DNA from: Paracoccaceae bacterium | GTDB lineage: Bacteria > Pseudomonadota > Alphaproteobacteria > Rhodobacterales > Rhodobacteraceae | NCBI GenBank assembly: GCA_003567315.1 | Contig: PWZT01000048.1 | Location: 1-59,111 of the forward strand | Length of the DNA stretch: 59,111 bases | Direction: 5' to 3' | Part shown: positions 7,702 through 16,506 of the stretch, piece after piece | Numbering within the stretch: the stretch's first letter is position 1 | How the letters are laid out: each line of letters opens with the position of its first letter | The notes under the pieces: model-generated | The model's database searches: none | The model's input: the letters and a program-made list of their open reading frames with translations, nothing else | Told to the model about the DNA's origin: nothing | Program-made: the position numbers and the translations under genes

Positions 7702-9588
7702 TCAGGCTTGCAGCTCATCCTCGTCACATCCCAGAAACCCGCCCGATTGCCGTGCCCAGAAGCGGGCATAGGTGCCCTCGCGCGCGAGCAGTTCGTCATG
7801 ACTGCCTTGTTCGATGATGCGCCCCTCGTCAAGCACGATGATCCGGTCGAGCTGCGCGATGGTCGAGAGCCTGTGCGCGATGGCAAGCACGGTCTTGCCC
7901 TCCATCAGCGGGATCAGCGCATCCTGAACCGCCGCCTCGACCTCGGAATCGAGCGCCGATGTGGCCTCGTCGAGGACTAGGATGGGCGCGTTCTTCAGAA
8001 AGGCGCGGGCCAACGCAATCCGCTGGCGCTGCCCGCCCGAGAGCCGCACCCCGCGCTCGCCCAGATGCGCCTCATATCCGCGCCGCCCTTCATGGTCCTG
8101 CAATTCCAGAATGAACTCATGCGCTTCAGCGGCGCGGGCGGCAGCCTCGACCTCGGCCATGGTCGCATCGGGGCGGCCATAGCGGATATTCTCGAAGGCA
8201 GAGCGGTTGAACATCGCCGTTTCCTGCGTGACCATGGCAATATTGCGCCGTAGGCTTTCCTGCGTGACCTCGCGAATATCCTGTCCGTCGATCAGGATAC
8301 GCCCGGCCTCGACATCATAGAGGCGCAGCAACAGTGCCACGAGCGTCGATTTGCCGGCCCCCGATGCCCCCACGATCCCGATCTTATCGCCCGGTTCGAT
8401 TGCCAGATCCAGCGCCTCGACCCCGCCCGATTGCCGACCATAGGCAAAGCCCACCTTGTCGAAGCGGACCGCGCCCTGCACCCGCCCCATATCGTGCGCA
8501 TCGGGCGTGTCCTGGAGCGTCGGGCGGGGGGTGAGGGTCTTCATGCCATCCTCGACCTCGCCGAGATTGCCGTAAATCGCCATCAGCACGAAACTGACCC
8601 AGCCGGTCATCTGCGCGATCCGGATCGCCACGGCGCCCGCAGCGGCAATTGCCCCCGGTGTCGCAAGCCCCAGCGCCCAGAGCCAGACGGTGCCGCCGAT
8701 CAGCAGCACCGGCAGGATGCCAGCGCAGACCATCAGCCAGAAGCGGAACCAGGCCTGCACCTCGCCGAACTCCACCGCGCGGTCGCGGAAGATACCCATG
8801 GCATTCAGCGCGGCGCGATCCTCGAAATCGGAATGGGCGAAGAGCTTAACTGTCTTGATATTGGTGATCGTGTCCACCACCTGCCCGCTGACCTGCGCCC
8901 GCGCGCCCGCCCGCGCGCCCGAGCGGACGCGGACTTGCGGCAGGAAATAGCGGATGAGCGCCAGATAACCTACCAGCCAGACCGCCAGCGCCAGCGCGAT
9001 GCGCGCATCAATCGTCAAGAGCAGCACGACCGAGCCAAGGATCGAGGCGAGCGCGAAGGCCATCGTGTTAATGGTTTCATTCGCAACATCGGTGAGCGCG
9101 CGCGCGGTCTGCACCTGTTTCTGCGCGATGCGGCCTGCGAAATCATTGTCGAAAAAGGTTACCGGCTGGCCCAGCGTCCAGCGATTGAGCCGCGATTGCA
9201 CCAGCACATAGACATTGGGCTGCACTACGATGGAGTTGGCCGCCGAAGACAGGCCGAAGGCAACCGGGCGCAAAATGATGAAGAACGCCACAAAGCCCAC
9301 GATCAGCCATGTGTGCTGCGCGAAGAAATCGACCGGGCCGGTTTCGACAACCGCGTCGATGATCAGCCCCAGCAACAGCGCGGAGATCACCTCGGTCGTG
9401 CCCACCAGTGCCGAGATGACAGCCGCCAGCAGCAAGACTGGCCACGCACCGCGCACGGACCAGAGGATGAAGGCCCAAAGACTGCGCGGGGGGGGCTCTT
9501 GCGCAGGCTCGAAGGCGTTGATCAGCCCGGCAAGGCGTTGCACGGGGGTGTCGGTCTGGTCAGGATCGGGAATGGTTCTCTGTAGCAA
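7702..9588 (-). CDS. ABC exporter, fused membrane and ATPase domains
   Basis: A 628-residue half-transporter expected to dimerise in the inner membrane. Residues about 35-340 form the six-helix exporter domain; from about 370 the ATPase shows Walker A GASGAGKST, signature LSGGQRQRIALARA, Walker B ILVLDEATSALD and the H-loop in AIAHRLST. This is the MsbA/multidrug (ABCB) type. The substrate cannot be read; homologues export lipids, drugs or peptides. It lies 51 bases downstream of the CCA-adding enzyme gene on the same strand. There are no nearby peptide or toxin genes to suggest a dedicated cargo. Confidence 0.93.
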   Translation of the reverse strand: MLQRTIPDPDQTDTPVQRLAGLINAFEPAQEPPPRSLWAFILWSVRGAWPVLLLAAVISALVGTTEVISALLLGLIIDAVVETGPVDFFAQHTWLIVGFVAFFIILRPVAFGLSSAANSIVVQPNVYVLVQSRLNRWTLGQPVTFFDNDFAGRIAQKQVQTARALTDVANETINTMAFALASILGSVVLLLTIDARIALALAVWLVGYLALIRYFLPQVRVRSGARAGARAQVSGQVVDTITNIKTVKLFAHSDFEDRAALNAMGIFRDRAVEFGEVQAWFRFWLMVCAGILPVLLIGGTVWLWALGLATPGAIAAAGAVAIRIAQMTGWVSFVLMAIYGNLGEVEDGMKTLTPRPTLQDTPDAHDMGRVQGAVRFDKVGFAYGRQSGGVEALDLAIEPGDKIGIVGASGAGKSTLVALLLRLYDVEAGRILIDGQDIREVTQESLRRNIAMVTQETAMFNRSAFENIRYGRPDATMAEVEAAARAAEAHEFILELQDHEGRRGYEAHLGERGVRLSGGQRQRIALARAFLKNAPILVLDEATSALDSEVEAAVQDALIPLMEGKTVLAIAHRLSTIAQLDRIIVLDEGRIIEQGSHDELLAREGTYARFWARQSGGFLGCDEDELQA

Positions 9589-9639
9589 GGCGCGCCCTCT
9601 TCTATGGCAGATATAGAGGCCGATGCCATCAAAGACCAG

Positions 9640-10776
9640 TCAGCCCAAGAGCGCCGCCTTGTCCAAGCGAAAATCCGAGGCGATCCAGCGCGCCTCGAGC
9701 CTGCGCAATTCCGCCCCGAGATCGGGGCCGTCCAGATGCGGCAGATCACTGGCGCGCACTGGGAATTGCGCCACCGCACCGCGCTTTACGCGCGCCTGCC
9801 AGTCTGGAGGCAAGGGCGTCTCCAGCAATGCCGCGCGCACCAGCAGCGCTGACGAACCAAGCTCTGCGCCGAGCCTGTAGCCAAGCTCTGCCGGACCCTG
9901 CTGCGTCTCGATCGCTGCGCGCAACCGCAGCAGATCCCGGGCCTCGCGACGTGTCAGGCGCAGCCTTTCGGTGCTGCCGCCGACAACCGCAAGCCGCCGC
10001 AACCACGCTGGTTCTAGTCCGTCCTCGAGATGGACCAGTACCCCGAGCGCGCGGTGATCCCCGCCGGGCAGCACATGCGCCAGCACCCCGGCCTGCGCCA
10101 TGGCGGCAACGGCAGGCGCAGGGTCGGGCGCAGCGAGGAGGCGGCGCAACTCCGCTGTGATCCGCTCGGCCGAGAGCTTGTCCATGCCATCGGCCCCGGC
10201 CGCGCAGGCTGCGAGCGCCTCGGGGTCGATCCCGGCGGTAGCATCGCCATATTGTGCATGGAAGCGGAAAAAACGCAGGATGCGCAGATAATCCTCGCGG
10301 ATGCGCGCCGTCGCATCGCCCACGAAACGGACGCGCCGCGCGGCAAGATCGGCGAGGCCCCCGCCCAGCGGGTCGAGCACAGTGCCATCGGCGCGCGCAT
10401 AGAGCGCATTCATGGTAAAATCGCGCCGCGCCGCATCCTCATGCATATGATCGGCGAAAGCGATGGTCGCGTGGCGGCCATAGGTCTCGACATCGCGGCG
10501 GAATGTCGTGACCTCGAAGCCCTCGCCCTCGGCCACAATCGTCACTGTGCCGTGGTCAAGCCCTGTCGGGACAGCGCGCAGCCCTGCATCCACGGCCAGC
10601 GCCATCACGGTCTTGGGCCGCGCATTGGTCGCGATATCGACATCTGTGACCGGTACACCGATCAGCGCATTGCGCACGCACCCGCCGACGGCATAACCCT
10701 CATACCCGGCCTCGGTCAGCAGATGCAGCACGCGCTGGGTTGCGCGCGTCGCCAGCCACTCTCCTGTTATCCGCAT
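9640..10776 (-). CDS. cca: CCA tRNA nucleotidyltransferase / poly(A) polymerase family
   Basis: A 378-residue class II nucleotidyltransferase. The head domain has YAVGGCVRNAL (28-38) and the metal-binding DVDIAT (Asp45, Asp47), followed by the ARRDFTMNALY motif and the RIREDYLRILRFFRFHAQYG segment, as in enzymes that add or repair the tRNA 3' CCA. A poly(A) polymerase role is possible because the family is shared, but a 378-residue enzyme of this clade is the usual alphaproteobacterial CCA enzyme. The ATG at 10776 overlaps the end of the NUDIX gene by 10 bases. The encoded tRNA-Ala in this window already carries CCA. Confidence 0.9.
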   Translation of the reverse strand: MRITGEWLATRATQRVLHLLTEAGYEGYAVGGCVRNALIGVPVTDVDIATNARPKTVMALAVDAGLRAVPTGLDHGTVTIVAEGEGFEVTTFRRDVETYGRHATIAFADHMHEDAARRDFTMNALYARADGTVLDPLGGGLADLAARRVRFVGDATARIREDYLRILRFFRFHAQYGDATAGIDPEALAACAAGADGMDKLSAERITAELRRLLAAPDPAPAVAAMAQAGVLAHVLPGGDHRALGVLVHLEDGLEPAWLRRLAVVGGSTERLRLTRREARDLLRLRAAIETQQGPAELGYRLGAELGSSALLVRAALLETPLPPDWQARVKRGAVAQFPVRASDLPHLDGPDLGAELRRLEARWIASDFRLDKAALLG

Positions 10777-11375
10777 GGGCCCACCCGGTCTGCGAGCCCG
10801 CGCAGGATCCGCGCGGTGGCCCCCCAAATGTAGTAAGGTCCCCACGGCACGATGTAGTAGTTGCGCCAAGTCCCGCGCCAGACCCGCCGCTCGACCCGAA
10901 AGCGCGCCGGATCGGTCACATGCGCAAGCGGAACCGCGAAGATTTCCGCCACTTCTCCCGGTTCAGGGCGCGCAGTGAAGTCGCGATTGATCTGTGCGAG
11001 GATGGGCGTGACCTTGTAGCCGGTCACGGTCTCATGCGCGGGCAGTTCTCCCAGAACCTCGACCGCAGAGGGCGGCAGGGCGATCTCTTCCTCGGCCTCG
11101 CGCAAAGCTGTGGCGGCCAGATCGGGATCATCCCGGTCCATCCGCCCGCCCGGAAAGGCGATCTGGCCGGGGTGATTGCGCAGATGCGAGGCGCGCTTGG
11201 TCAGGATCAGGCGCGGCCTGTCGGGCGCGGGCACGACGCCCACCAGCACCGCCGCCGGGCGCAGCACGCGGTTTTCGGGTAGCACGACCTCCGGGTTGAG
11301 GTCGAAATCGCTCGAGCCTTCCCATGGCTGCGCAACTGCTGCGCGCAGAGCGCGCAGCGGGTCAGTCCTCGTCAT
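10767..11375 (-). CDS. NUDIX hydrolase, CoA pyrophosphatase (NudL/UPF0035) type
   Basis: A 202-residue NUDIX protein. The NUDIX box spans about 77-100 (GGRMDRDDPDLAATALREAEEEIAL), and just before it is LTKRASHLRNHPGQIAFPGG, the UPF0035 signature that marks coenzyme A pyrophosphatases such as NudL and Nudt7. The predicted reaction splits CoA into 4'-phosphopantetheine and ADP. It overlaps hslO at its start (14 bases) and cca at its end (10 bases), so the three genes are probably co-transcribed. CoA specificity is inferred from the signature. Confidence 0.88.
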   Translation of the reverse strand: MTRTDPLRALRAAVAQPWEGSSDFDLNPEVVLPENRVLRPAAVLVGVVPAPDRPRLILTKRASHLRNHPGQIAFPGGRMDRDDPDLAATALREAEEEIALPPSAVEVLGELPAHETVTGYKVTPILAQINRDFTARPEPGEVAEIFAVPLAHVTDPARFRVERRVWRGTWRNYYIVPWGPYYIWGATARILRGLADRVGPCG

Positions 11376-12309
11376 CCCGCGCCTCGAAACCCAGCGAGGC
11401 CGGATCCATCACATAGTGCGCGCCGCAGAACTGGCAGTCTGCGGTGACAGTGCCCTCGGGCGTCGTCATCGTGGCGATGTCCTTGGCCGAATAGATCGAC
11501 AGGCTCTGGCGGACCTTGTCTTCCGAGCAGGAGCAGCCGAAATGCACGGCCTGCGGGTCAAAGACGCGCGGGGCCTCCTCATGGAACAGCCGCAGCAACA
11601 ATTCGGGCGGCTGCACATTCGGCCCGACGAGTTCGAGATCCTCGACCGTATCGAGCAGCAGATTGGCGCGCGACCAGTCCTCCTCAATCGTTTCGCGCTC
11701 ACGCGGGCTTGCGCCTGCGGTCTGCGGCATATGCTGGAGCATGACGCCGCCCGCGCGCCATTTTTCCGACTGTCCGGGCAGAATGGCGCGCCCGAATCCC
11801 AGCGAGAAGCGCGTCGGCAATTGTTCGGATTGCTGGAAATAGGTCTCGGCGCAATCGGAAAGCGAGCGTCCCGAAATCGGTGTGATGCCCTGATACGGGG
11901 TCATGTTGCGGCCCTGATCGATCAGGATCGCGAAATAGCCATTGCCGATTTGCGAAAATGCCGGCGTTTCGTCCGAGAGCCGCTCGGCATCGAAACTGGC
12001 ATAGGCGCGTATCTGCGCGGGACGGCCATCTTCTTCCGGGGCGTAGTAATCCGTCGCGATCAGCCGAATCGGCCCGTCGCCCCGTACCTGCAGCGACAGC
12101 CGCCAGCGCAGCTTGATCGTCTGACCGATCATGGCCGTGAGCAGCGCCGCTTCTGCAACGAGCGCTTCGACTGCAGGCGGGTAGGCATGCCGCGCGAGCA
12201 CACGCTCCAGCGCAGTGTCGAGCCGCGCGACGCGGCCGCGAATATCGCTGCGATCCAGCTGGAACGGCAGCACAGTGTCATCCCAGGCGATTTGTCCGCC
12301 ATAACTCAT
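11362..12309 (-). CDS. hslO: Hsp33 redox-regulated chaperone
   Basis: A 315-residue Hsp33 homologue. The C-terminal redox switch is intact: CSC (in FGCSCSEDK) and CQFC (in ADCQFCGAHYVMDP), four cysteines that bind zinc when reduced; oxidation releases zinc and activates the holdase in family members. The N-terminal chaperone domain is recognisable (RGRVARLDTALERVLARHAYPPAVEALVAEAALLTAMIGQTIKLRWRLSLQVRGDGPI). The ATG at 12309 has AAGGA 8 bases upstream. In-frame ATGs at 12318 and 12366 exist, but the latter lies inside the candidate RpoH promoter -10, which argues against it. First gene of the minus-strand run. Confidence 0.94.
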   Translation of the reverse strand: MSYGGQIAWDDTVLPFQLDRSDIRGRVARLDTALERVLARHAYPPAVEALVAEAALLTAMIGQTIKLRWRLSLQVRGDGPIRLIATDYYAPEEDGRPAQIRAYASFDAERLSDETPAFSQIGNGYFAILIDQGRNMTPYQGITPISGRSLSDCAETYFQQSEQLPTRFSLGFGRAILPGQSEKWRAGGVMLQHMPQTAGASPRERETIEEDWSRANLLLDTVEDLELVGPNVQPPELLLRLFHEEAPRVFDPQAVHFGCSCSEDKVRQSLSIYSAKDIATMTTPEGTVTADCQFCGAHYVMDPASLGFEARDDED

Positions 12310-12364
12310 GCAATACATCCTTGTCGAAGGTGACTGAACGAACGCCACCAGTGTTCGGCCCTCC

Positions 12365-12392
12365 ATATAGGGATTATCGCGCTATGGCCAAG
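12365..12392 (-). promoter_or_regulatory. Candidate RpoH promoter of hslO
   Basis: Minus-strand CTTGGC (12392-12387), a 16-base spacer and CTATAT (12370-12365), about 55 bases before the hslO ATG. The form matches the hsp20 promoter at 4549-4577 and suits a heat-shock chaperone gene. Prediction only. Confidence 0.5.
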
Positions 12393-12470
12393 GTGAAGCT
12401 GGCCCACATGCATGGGCAAGCCTGGCTCTCGACAGATCGCAGCATCCGGCAACGCGCTTTCGCGGCTTGG

Positions 12471-14183
12471 TCAGTCGGCTTGGATGTGCCGACACACCCG
12501 CGAGGGCTTGCCACTGATGCGCGGATGTCGCTCCAGCAATGCGCCCGATACATCATCCTCGAATTCTTCGTTGCCCGCCCAATTAGCCAGTTCCCATTTC
12601 AGCGCCTCGAGAAAGGCCGTTCCTGTGGTATCTGACAGCTTGTCGAAACTCGCGCACAATCCGGCTTCGCCGAATTCGTCGCCTTCCGCGTTGGCGCATT
12701 CGGTAATGCCGTCGCTGTACAGAAACAGCTTGTCGCCAGGTCCGAGATTGGACTCGATGGTCGAAAAATCCGCACCTCGGATGAGCCCGACCGGTAAACC
12801 GCCATTGCCGATGAACTCGACCCGCCCATCTGCACGCCGGATCGCCGGGTGGGGATGGCCTGCCTGCACCACGCGTAAGTTACCTGTATCTATGTCGAAA
12901 TCGGCATAAGCAATCGTCACATAGGTTTCCGTGTCGAACTCCTTGAGCATGAGTTCATTGATGCGCGTGGCAACTTCATGCGGCTCGCAGGCGGTGACCT
13001 CCCCGGTCACCGCGTTCTGTGTCAGGACAATGTTCTGGGTATAATCGCCGCCCGAAAACAGACCCGCGATCCGAGCGCCCAGCATCGCCGCGGCAACACC
13101 ATGCCCGGAGACATCGATCGCATAGATCCCGATCCGCTCTGGATTGATACGAAACATGCCAACCATGTCGCCTCCGACATGTCCTGATGATTGCAACATG
13201 AAGGACAAGGTTGCGCCCTCGAACTCATGCTCGCGACGCTGGATAAGGGATTGCTGCAACCTTCGCGCTTCGATCAGATCGCGATCAAGCGCATCATAGA
13301 GGGTCTGCAACTCATCGAGCGCCTTGCGCAATTCGCGATTCTGCTCGAGTGCGAAGGCTTCCGCCTTGCGCGCATTCTCGCGCGCGGCATGTAATTCGGT
13401 CACATCCACGCGTAAGCCGACCCGCCCGCCATCTGCTGTTTCGCGCTCCACGCTCTGCAGAACACGCCCATCCGTGAGGCGCTGGCACTTTCGTTCACCT
13501 GTACCAGCCCGATGCATGGCGAGTCGCGCGCGGAGCCATTCCTCCTCGCGCCCTATCGCTTCGACATAGGCGCCCTGTTCAACACCAAGACGCAGTATTT
13601 CCTCGAAAGATGTTCCGGTCACCATGGCCGGAGCGCTGTGGGGATAGAATTCCCGAAACTTGCTGTTTGCGAGCACCAGCCGGTCATCAGCGTCGAAATA
13701 CACGAACCCGTCATCAAGCGCTTCCACAGCCGCGACGAGTTGGCCGCGGGCTCTGCGCAATTCGCGCTCCATCGCGAGAAGCCGTTCGCCGGCGCTGATA
13801 CGCGCGCGTAGTTCCGGCGGCGAGACGGGCTTGGACAGGAAATCATCCGCGCCCATATCCAGGCCTTCGGCCACCGCATCCTTTTCGTTCTTGGATGTAA
13901 GCAGAATGAAGTAACTGTAGCTGTCGCCTTCTATTTCGCGAAAGGCCTTGCAGAATTCAAGCCCATCCATTTCGGGCATCATCCAGTCCGACAGGATCAG
14001 ATCGAAACTTGCCTTGCGGCACAGATCGAGCGCGTCGCGCCCCGTATCGGCCTCGAAAACAAGGTAGCCCCATGATTGCAAATGTTTTGCGAAGATGAGC
14101 CGTTGCGCGCGGCTGTCGTCCACGATCAATGCGGTCTTGGCATGCTCGGCGCGCGGCATCGTTGGCGTGATGGAGGTCAACAC
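12471..14183 (-). CDS. Response regulator with PAS and PP2C (SpoIIE/RsbU-type) phosphatase domains
   Basis: A 570-residue signalling protein. Receiver domain at 17-130 with phospho-acceptor Asp66 (LSDWMMPEMDG), Thr96 and Lys118. A PAS-like domain follows (about 148-270, ALDDGFVYFDADDRLVLANSKF), then a coiled coil (about 275-325, AFALEQNRELRKALDELQTLYDALDRD). The C-terminus is a PP2C/SpoIIE phosphatase (about 330-555) with GGDMVGMF, DVSGHGVAAAML and LYSDGITE metal-binding motifs. Such proteins dephosphorylate anti-sigma antagonists in partner switching, controlled by phosphorylation. No such antagonist is in the window. The GTG at 14183 has AAAGG at good spacing; ATG 14159 is an alternative. 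It is divergent from an Hpt gene, its likely phosphodonor. Confidence 0.9.
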   Translation of the reverse strand: MLTSITPTMPRAEHAKTALIVDDSRAQRLIFAKHLQSWGYLVFEADTGRDALDLCRKASFDLILSDWMMPEMDGLEFCKAFREIEGDSYSYFILLTSKNEKDAVAEGLDMGADDFLSKPVSPPELRARISAGERLLAMERELRRARGQLVAAVEALDDGFVYFDADDRLVLANSKFREFYPHSAPAMVTGTSFEEILRLGVEQGAYVEAIGREEEWLRARLAMHRAGTGERKCQRLTDGRVLQSVERETADGGRVGLRVDVTELHAARENARKAEAFALEQNRELRKALDELQTLYDALDRDLIEARRLQQSLIQRREHEFEGATLSFMLQSSGHVGGDMVGMFRINPERIGIYAIDVSGHGVAAAMLGARIAGLFSGGDYTQNIVLTQNAVTGEVTACEPHEVATRINELMLKEFDTETYVTIAYADFDIDTGNLRVVQAGHPHPAIRRADGRVEFIGNGGLPVGLIRGADFSTIESNLGPGDKLFLYSDGITECANAEGDEFGEAGLCASFDKLSDTTGTAFLEALKWELANWAGNEEFEDDVSGALLERHPRISGKPSRVCRHIQAD

Positions 14184-14336
14184 TTCCGTACCTTTAGAAA
14201 TTTCTCAAATGGGTTTCGCGTTTATGGCACCAAAACCTTAAGCGCAGGTAAAAGCTCGCATCCCTGCGTGCCCTGTAACAAGGCGATGTTAACGAATCGG
14301 TGCGAGTATGGACTGCGAGGACTATGAGGATATTTC

Positions 14337-14672
14337 ATGATCGACTGGACGCGCGTGGCGGAACTGCATGAAGATTTCGGCGAAGACATGTTCGCCGAAA
14401 TCCTCGAGGCGTTCCTGCAGGACATGGAGGCCGGGCAGGCGTCGCTGGAGAGTGCGCAGAACCCCGACGACCTGCGCGCGGGGTTTCATTTTCTCAAGGG
14501 GGCAGCGCTCAATCTTGGCCTGACGACCCTCGCAGATCTGTGTGAAGAGGGCGAGCGTGGCGCAGCAGACGATGCCAGGGCCACCGAGATCAAGGCGCAG
14601 GTGATGGCGCGCACCGCGCAGGATTGCCGCGTACTGGCGTCAGAATGGCGCGCGCATGTCGGCGAGCCATGA
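14337..14672 (+). CDS. Hpt domain phosphotransfer protein
   Basis: A 111-residue stand-alone histidine phosphotransfer protein. The phospho-accepting histidine is His51 in FHFLKGAALNLGL, matching the H-x-LKG-x-A-x-x-x-G pattern. The rest is helical, as in the four-helix Hpt bundle. Hpt proteins shuttle phosphoryl groups between receiver domains. It starts 153 bases from, and divergent to, the receiver-PAS-PP2C gene, so the two probably act together. No histidine kinase is encoded nearby. A GAGGA ribosome site precedes the ATG. Confidence 0.9.
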   Translation: MIDWTRVAELHEDFGEDMFAEILEAFLQDMEAGQASLESAQNPDDLRAGFHFLKGAALNLGLTTLADLCEEGERGAADDARATEIKAQVMARTAQDCRVLASEWRAHVGEP

Positions 14673-14697
14673 GGCTGCGCTATGACAGATGTCAGGA

Positions 14698-15945
14698 TCA
14701 GATGACAAAGCCTGCAATCACGTCGTCATCCGTGATATCGGAAAAGGTGAATCCCGCCGCGTCCATGCGCTCGAACAGGTCTGCGAAATTCTCGGGTCTT
14801 GCGGTTTCGATCCCGATCAGCACGGTTCCGAAATTGCGGGCGGTCTTTTTCAGATATTCAAAGCGGGCAATGTCGTCTTCGGGGCCAAGCACCTCGAGAA
14901 AATCGCGCAGCGCGCCGGGGCGTTGGGGCAGGCGAAGCATCAGATACTTCTTGGTTCCCATATGCCGCATCGCGCGCTCCTTCACCTCGGGCAGTCTTTC
15001 GAAATCGAAATTGCCGCCCGATGTGACACATATGACGGTCTTGCCTGCGATTTCGCGCGCCAGATCGGGCAAGACATCGACCGAGAGCGCACCAGCCGGC
15101 TCCAATACGATGCCTTCGACATTGAGCATTTCCAGAATGGTCATGCAGATACGGTTTTCGGCTGCGATCAGGATGTCCTCCGGCGCGGCGTGGCGTAGCT
15201 GGGTAAAAGTACGCTCGCCGATCCGGGCGACTGATGCGCCGTCGACGAAGCTGTCGAGCCGCTCCAGCGTCTTCGGCGCGCCCGCGCGCAGCGCAGCAAG
15301 CAGGCTTGCACCGCCCATGGGCTCGACATAGCGCAGTGCTGTCCCCGCGTGGCTTTCGCGCAGGTAACGGGTCATCCCGGCGCTGAGACCCCCGCCTCCA
15401 ACCGGCAACACAATGAGATCGGGTGCGCGGTCCATCTGATGCGTGATTTCGACAGCGACGCTCGCCTGACCTTCGATCACGTCGTCATCATCGAAAGGGG
15501 AGAGAAAATGCGCCGCCTCGCGCGTGCAATACGCCTTCGCGGCGGCGAGCGATTGGTCAAAAATGTCACCCACCAATGTGATCTCGACCTGATCGCCCCC
15601 GAAATTGCGGGTCTTCATGATCTTCTGTTGTGGGGTCGTCACCGGCATGAAGATTGTGCCGCGCACACCGAAATACCGGCAGGCATAGGCCACGCCCTGC
15701 GCATGGTTTCCTGCACTCGCGCAGACGAAATGCCGTTGATCCGGCTCTGCAGCCAGCCGCTTGCGCATTGCATTGAATGCACCGCGTATCTTGTAGCTGC
15801 GCACCGGGCTCAGATCCTCGCGTTTGAGCCAGATATCGGCCCCGAACCGCTCGGACAGATAGTCGTTGCGCAAAAGCGGTGTCGGTGGAAAGACGTCGCG
15901 CATCGCAGCCGTCGCCTGCTGTGCAGCCTTCACGAAAGCGCTCAT
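14698..15945 (-). CDS. ilvA: Threonine ammonia-lyase (threonine dehydratase)
   Basis: A 415-residue PLP enzyme converting threonine to 2-oxobutanoate and ammonia, the first step to isoleucine. PLP lysine Lys52 is in SYKIRGAF; the phosphate loop is VGGGGLSAG and the SAGNHAQG motif is present. A single ACT-like regulatory domain occupies about 330-415 (RPGALRDFLEVLGPEDDI), so this is the short form (as in B. subtilis, about 420) rather than the 500-residue E. coli form with two. The ATG overlaps the thioesterase stop (ATGA). Feedback control by isoleucine is likely but not shown. Confidence 0.93.
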   Translation of the reverse strand: MSAFVKAAQQATAAMRDVFPPTPLLRNDYLSERFGADIWLKREDLSPVRSYKIRGAFNAMRKRLAAEPDQRHFVCASAGNHAQGVAYACRYFGVRGTIFMPVTTPQQKIMKTRNFGGDQVEITLVGDIFDQSLAAAKAYCTREAAHFLSPFDDDDVIEGQASVAVEITHQMDRAPDLIVLPVGGGGLSAGMTRYLRESHAGTALRYVEPMGGASLLAALRAGAPKTLERLDSFVDGASVARIGERTFTQLRHAAPEDILIAAENRICMTILEMLNVEGIVLEPAGALSVDVLPDLAREIAGKTVICVTSGGNFDFERLPEVKERAMRHMGTKKYLMLRLPQRPGALRDFLEVLGPEDDIARFEYLKKTARNFGTVLIGIETARPENFADLFERMDAAGFTFSDITDDDVIAGFVI

Positions 15946-16367
15946 GGCGTGACCAGCCACTCTTGCAGTCGCGCGCGGACTGCCGCGGGCATGGGGGCAG
16001 ACCGGCGCGTGGCAGGGTCGAAAAACACCTCGACCAGATCGTAGCTCGCATGAACCTCGTCCGTGTCGGCATGGCGCATCTCCAGCAGGAATGCACAGCT
16101 ACGCGTGCCGATCTTGCTCACACTGCCGGTGATCACGATCAGATCACCGGCATTGAGCTCCTTCACGAACCGCGTGGTGGCCTGTGCGCTGACAGTATGC
16201 ACCCCATGTTCCGCCTGCATTCGCGAATAAGGCAGGCCAAGCCGCGTCCACATGTGATAGGTCGCATCATCGAAAAACGGCGCATAATGGCGTACATTCA
16301 TATGGTCGAAATGGTCGAGATGCCATGGATGCACGACAGCGCGCAAAATCTCCAACCTGTCTTGCAT
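15942..16367 (-). CDS. Acyl-CoA thioesterase, 4HBT hotdog fold
   Basis: A 141-residue single-domain hotdog thioesterase. The N-terminal strand and helix HLDHFDHMNVRHYAPFFDDATYHMW carries the D-x-x-x-H-x-N-x-x-x-Y pattern of the 4-hydroxybenzoyl-CoA thioesterase family. The substrate is unknown; short or medium acyl-CoA thioesters are typical. The ATG at 16367 has GGGAG upstream; longer in-frame readings to 16505 would overlap the argG promoter region and lack conservation. It is translationally coupled to ilvA and divergent from argG. Confidence 0.87.
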   Translation of the reverse strand: MQDRLEILRAVVHPWHLDHFDHMNVRHYAPFFDDATYHMWTRLGLPYSRMQAEHGVHTVSAQATTRFVKELNAGDLIVITGSVSKIGTRSCAFLLEMRHADTDEVHASYDLVEVFFDPATRRSAPMPAAVRARLQEWLVTP

Positions 16368-16506
16368 CTGCTCGCTCCCTATTGGTTTGCTGCGGAGCCC
16401 AGCAATAGCACAGATGCGGCGCGCGCAAAGCCCTGCGGGCCTTGCAGCGGCGCGTGAGAGGCAATAGACGATTGCGCAACTGACCAATTGTCGCAATGGA
16501 GTCACA

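Noticed and set aside
8431-9585. 384-codon plus-strand frame opposite the ABC exporter
   Set aside because: It is antisense to a gene with all ABC motifs, and the product (His, Arg, Asp-rich) looks non-biological.
7702-9588. Bacteriocin or siderophore export system
   Set aside because: No peptide, peptidase or synthase gene is near the exporter; its neighbours are tRNA and rRNA processing genes.
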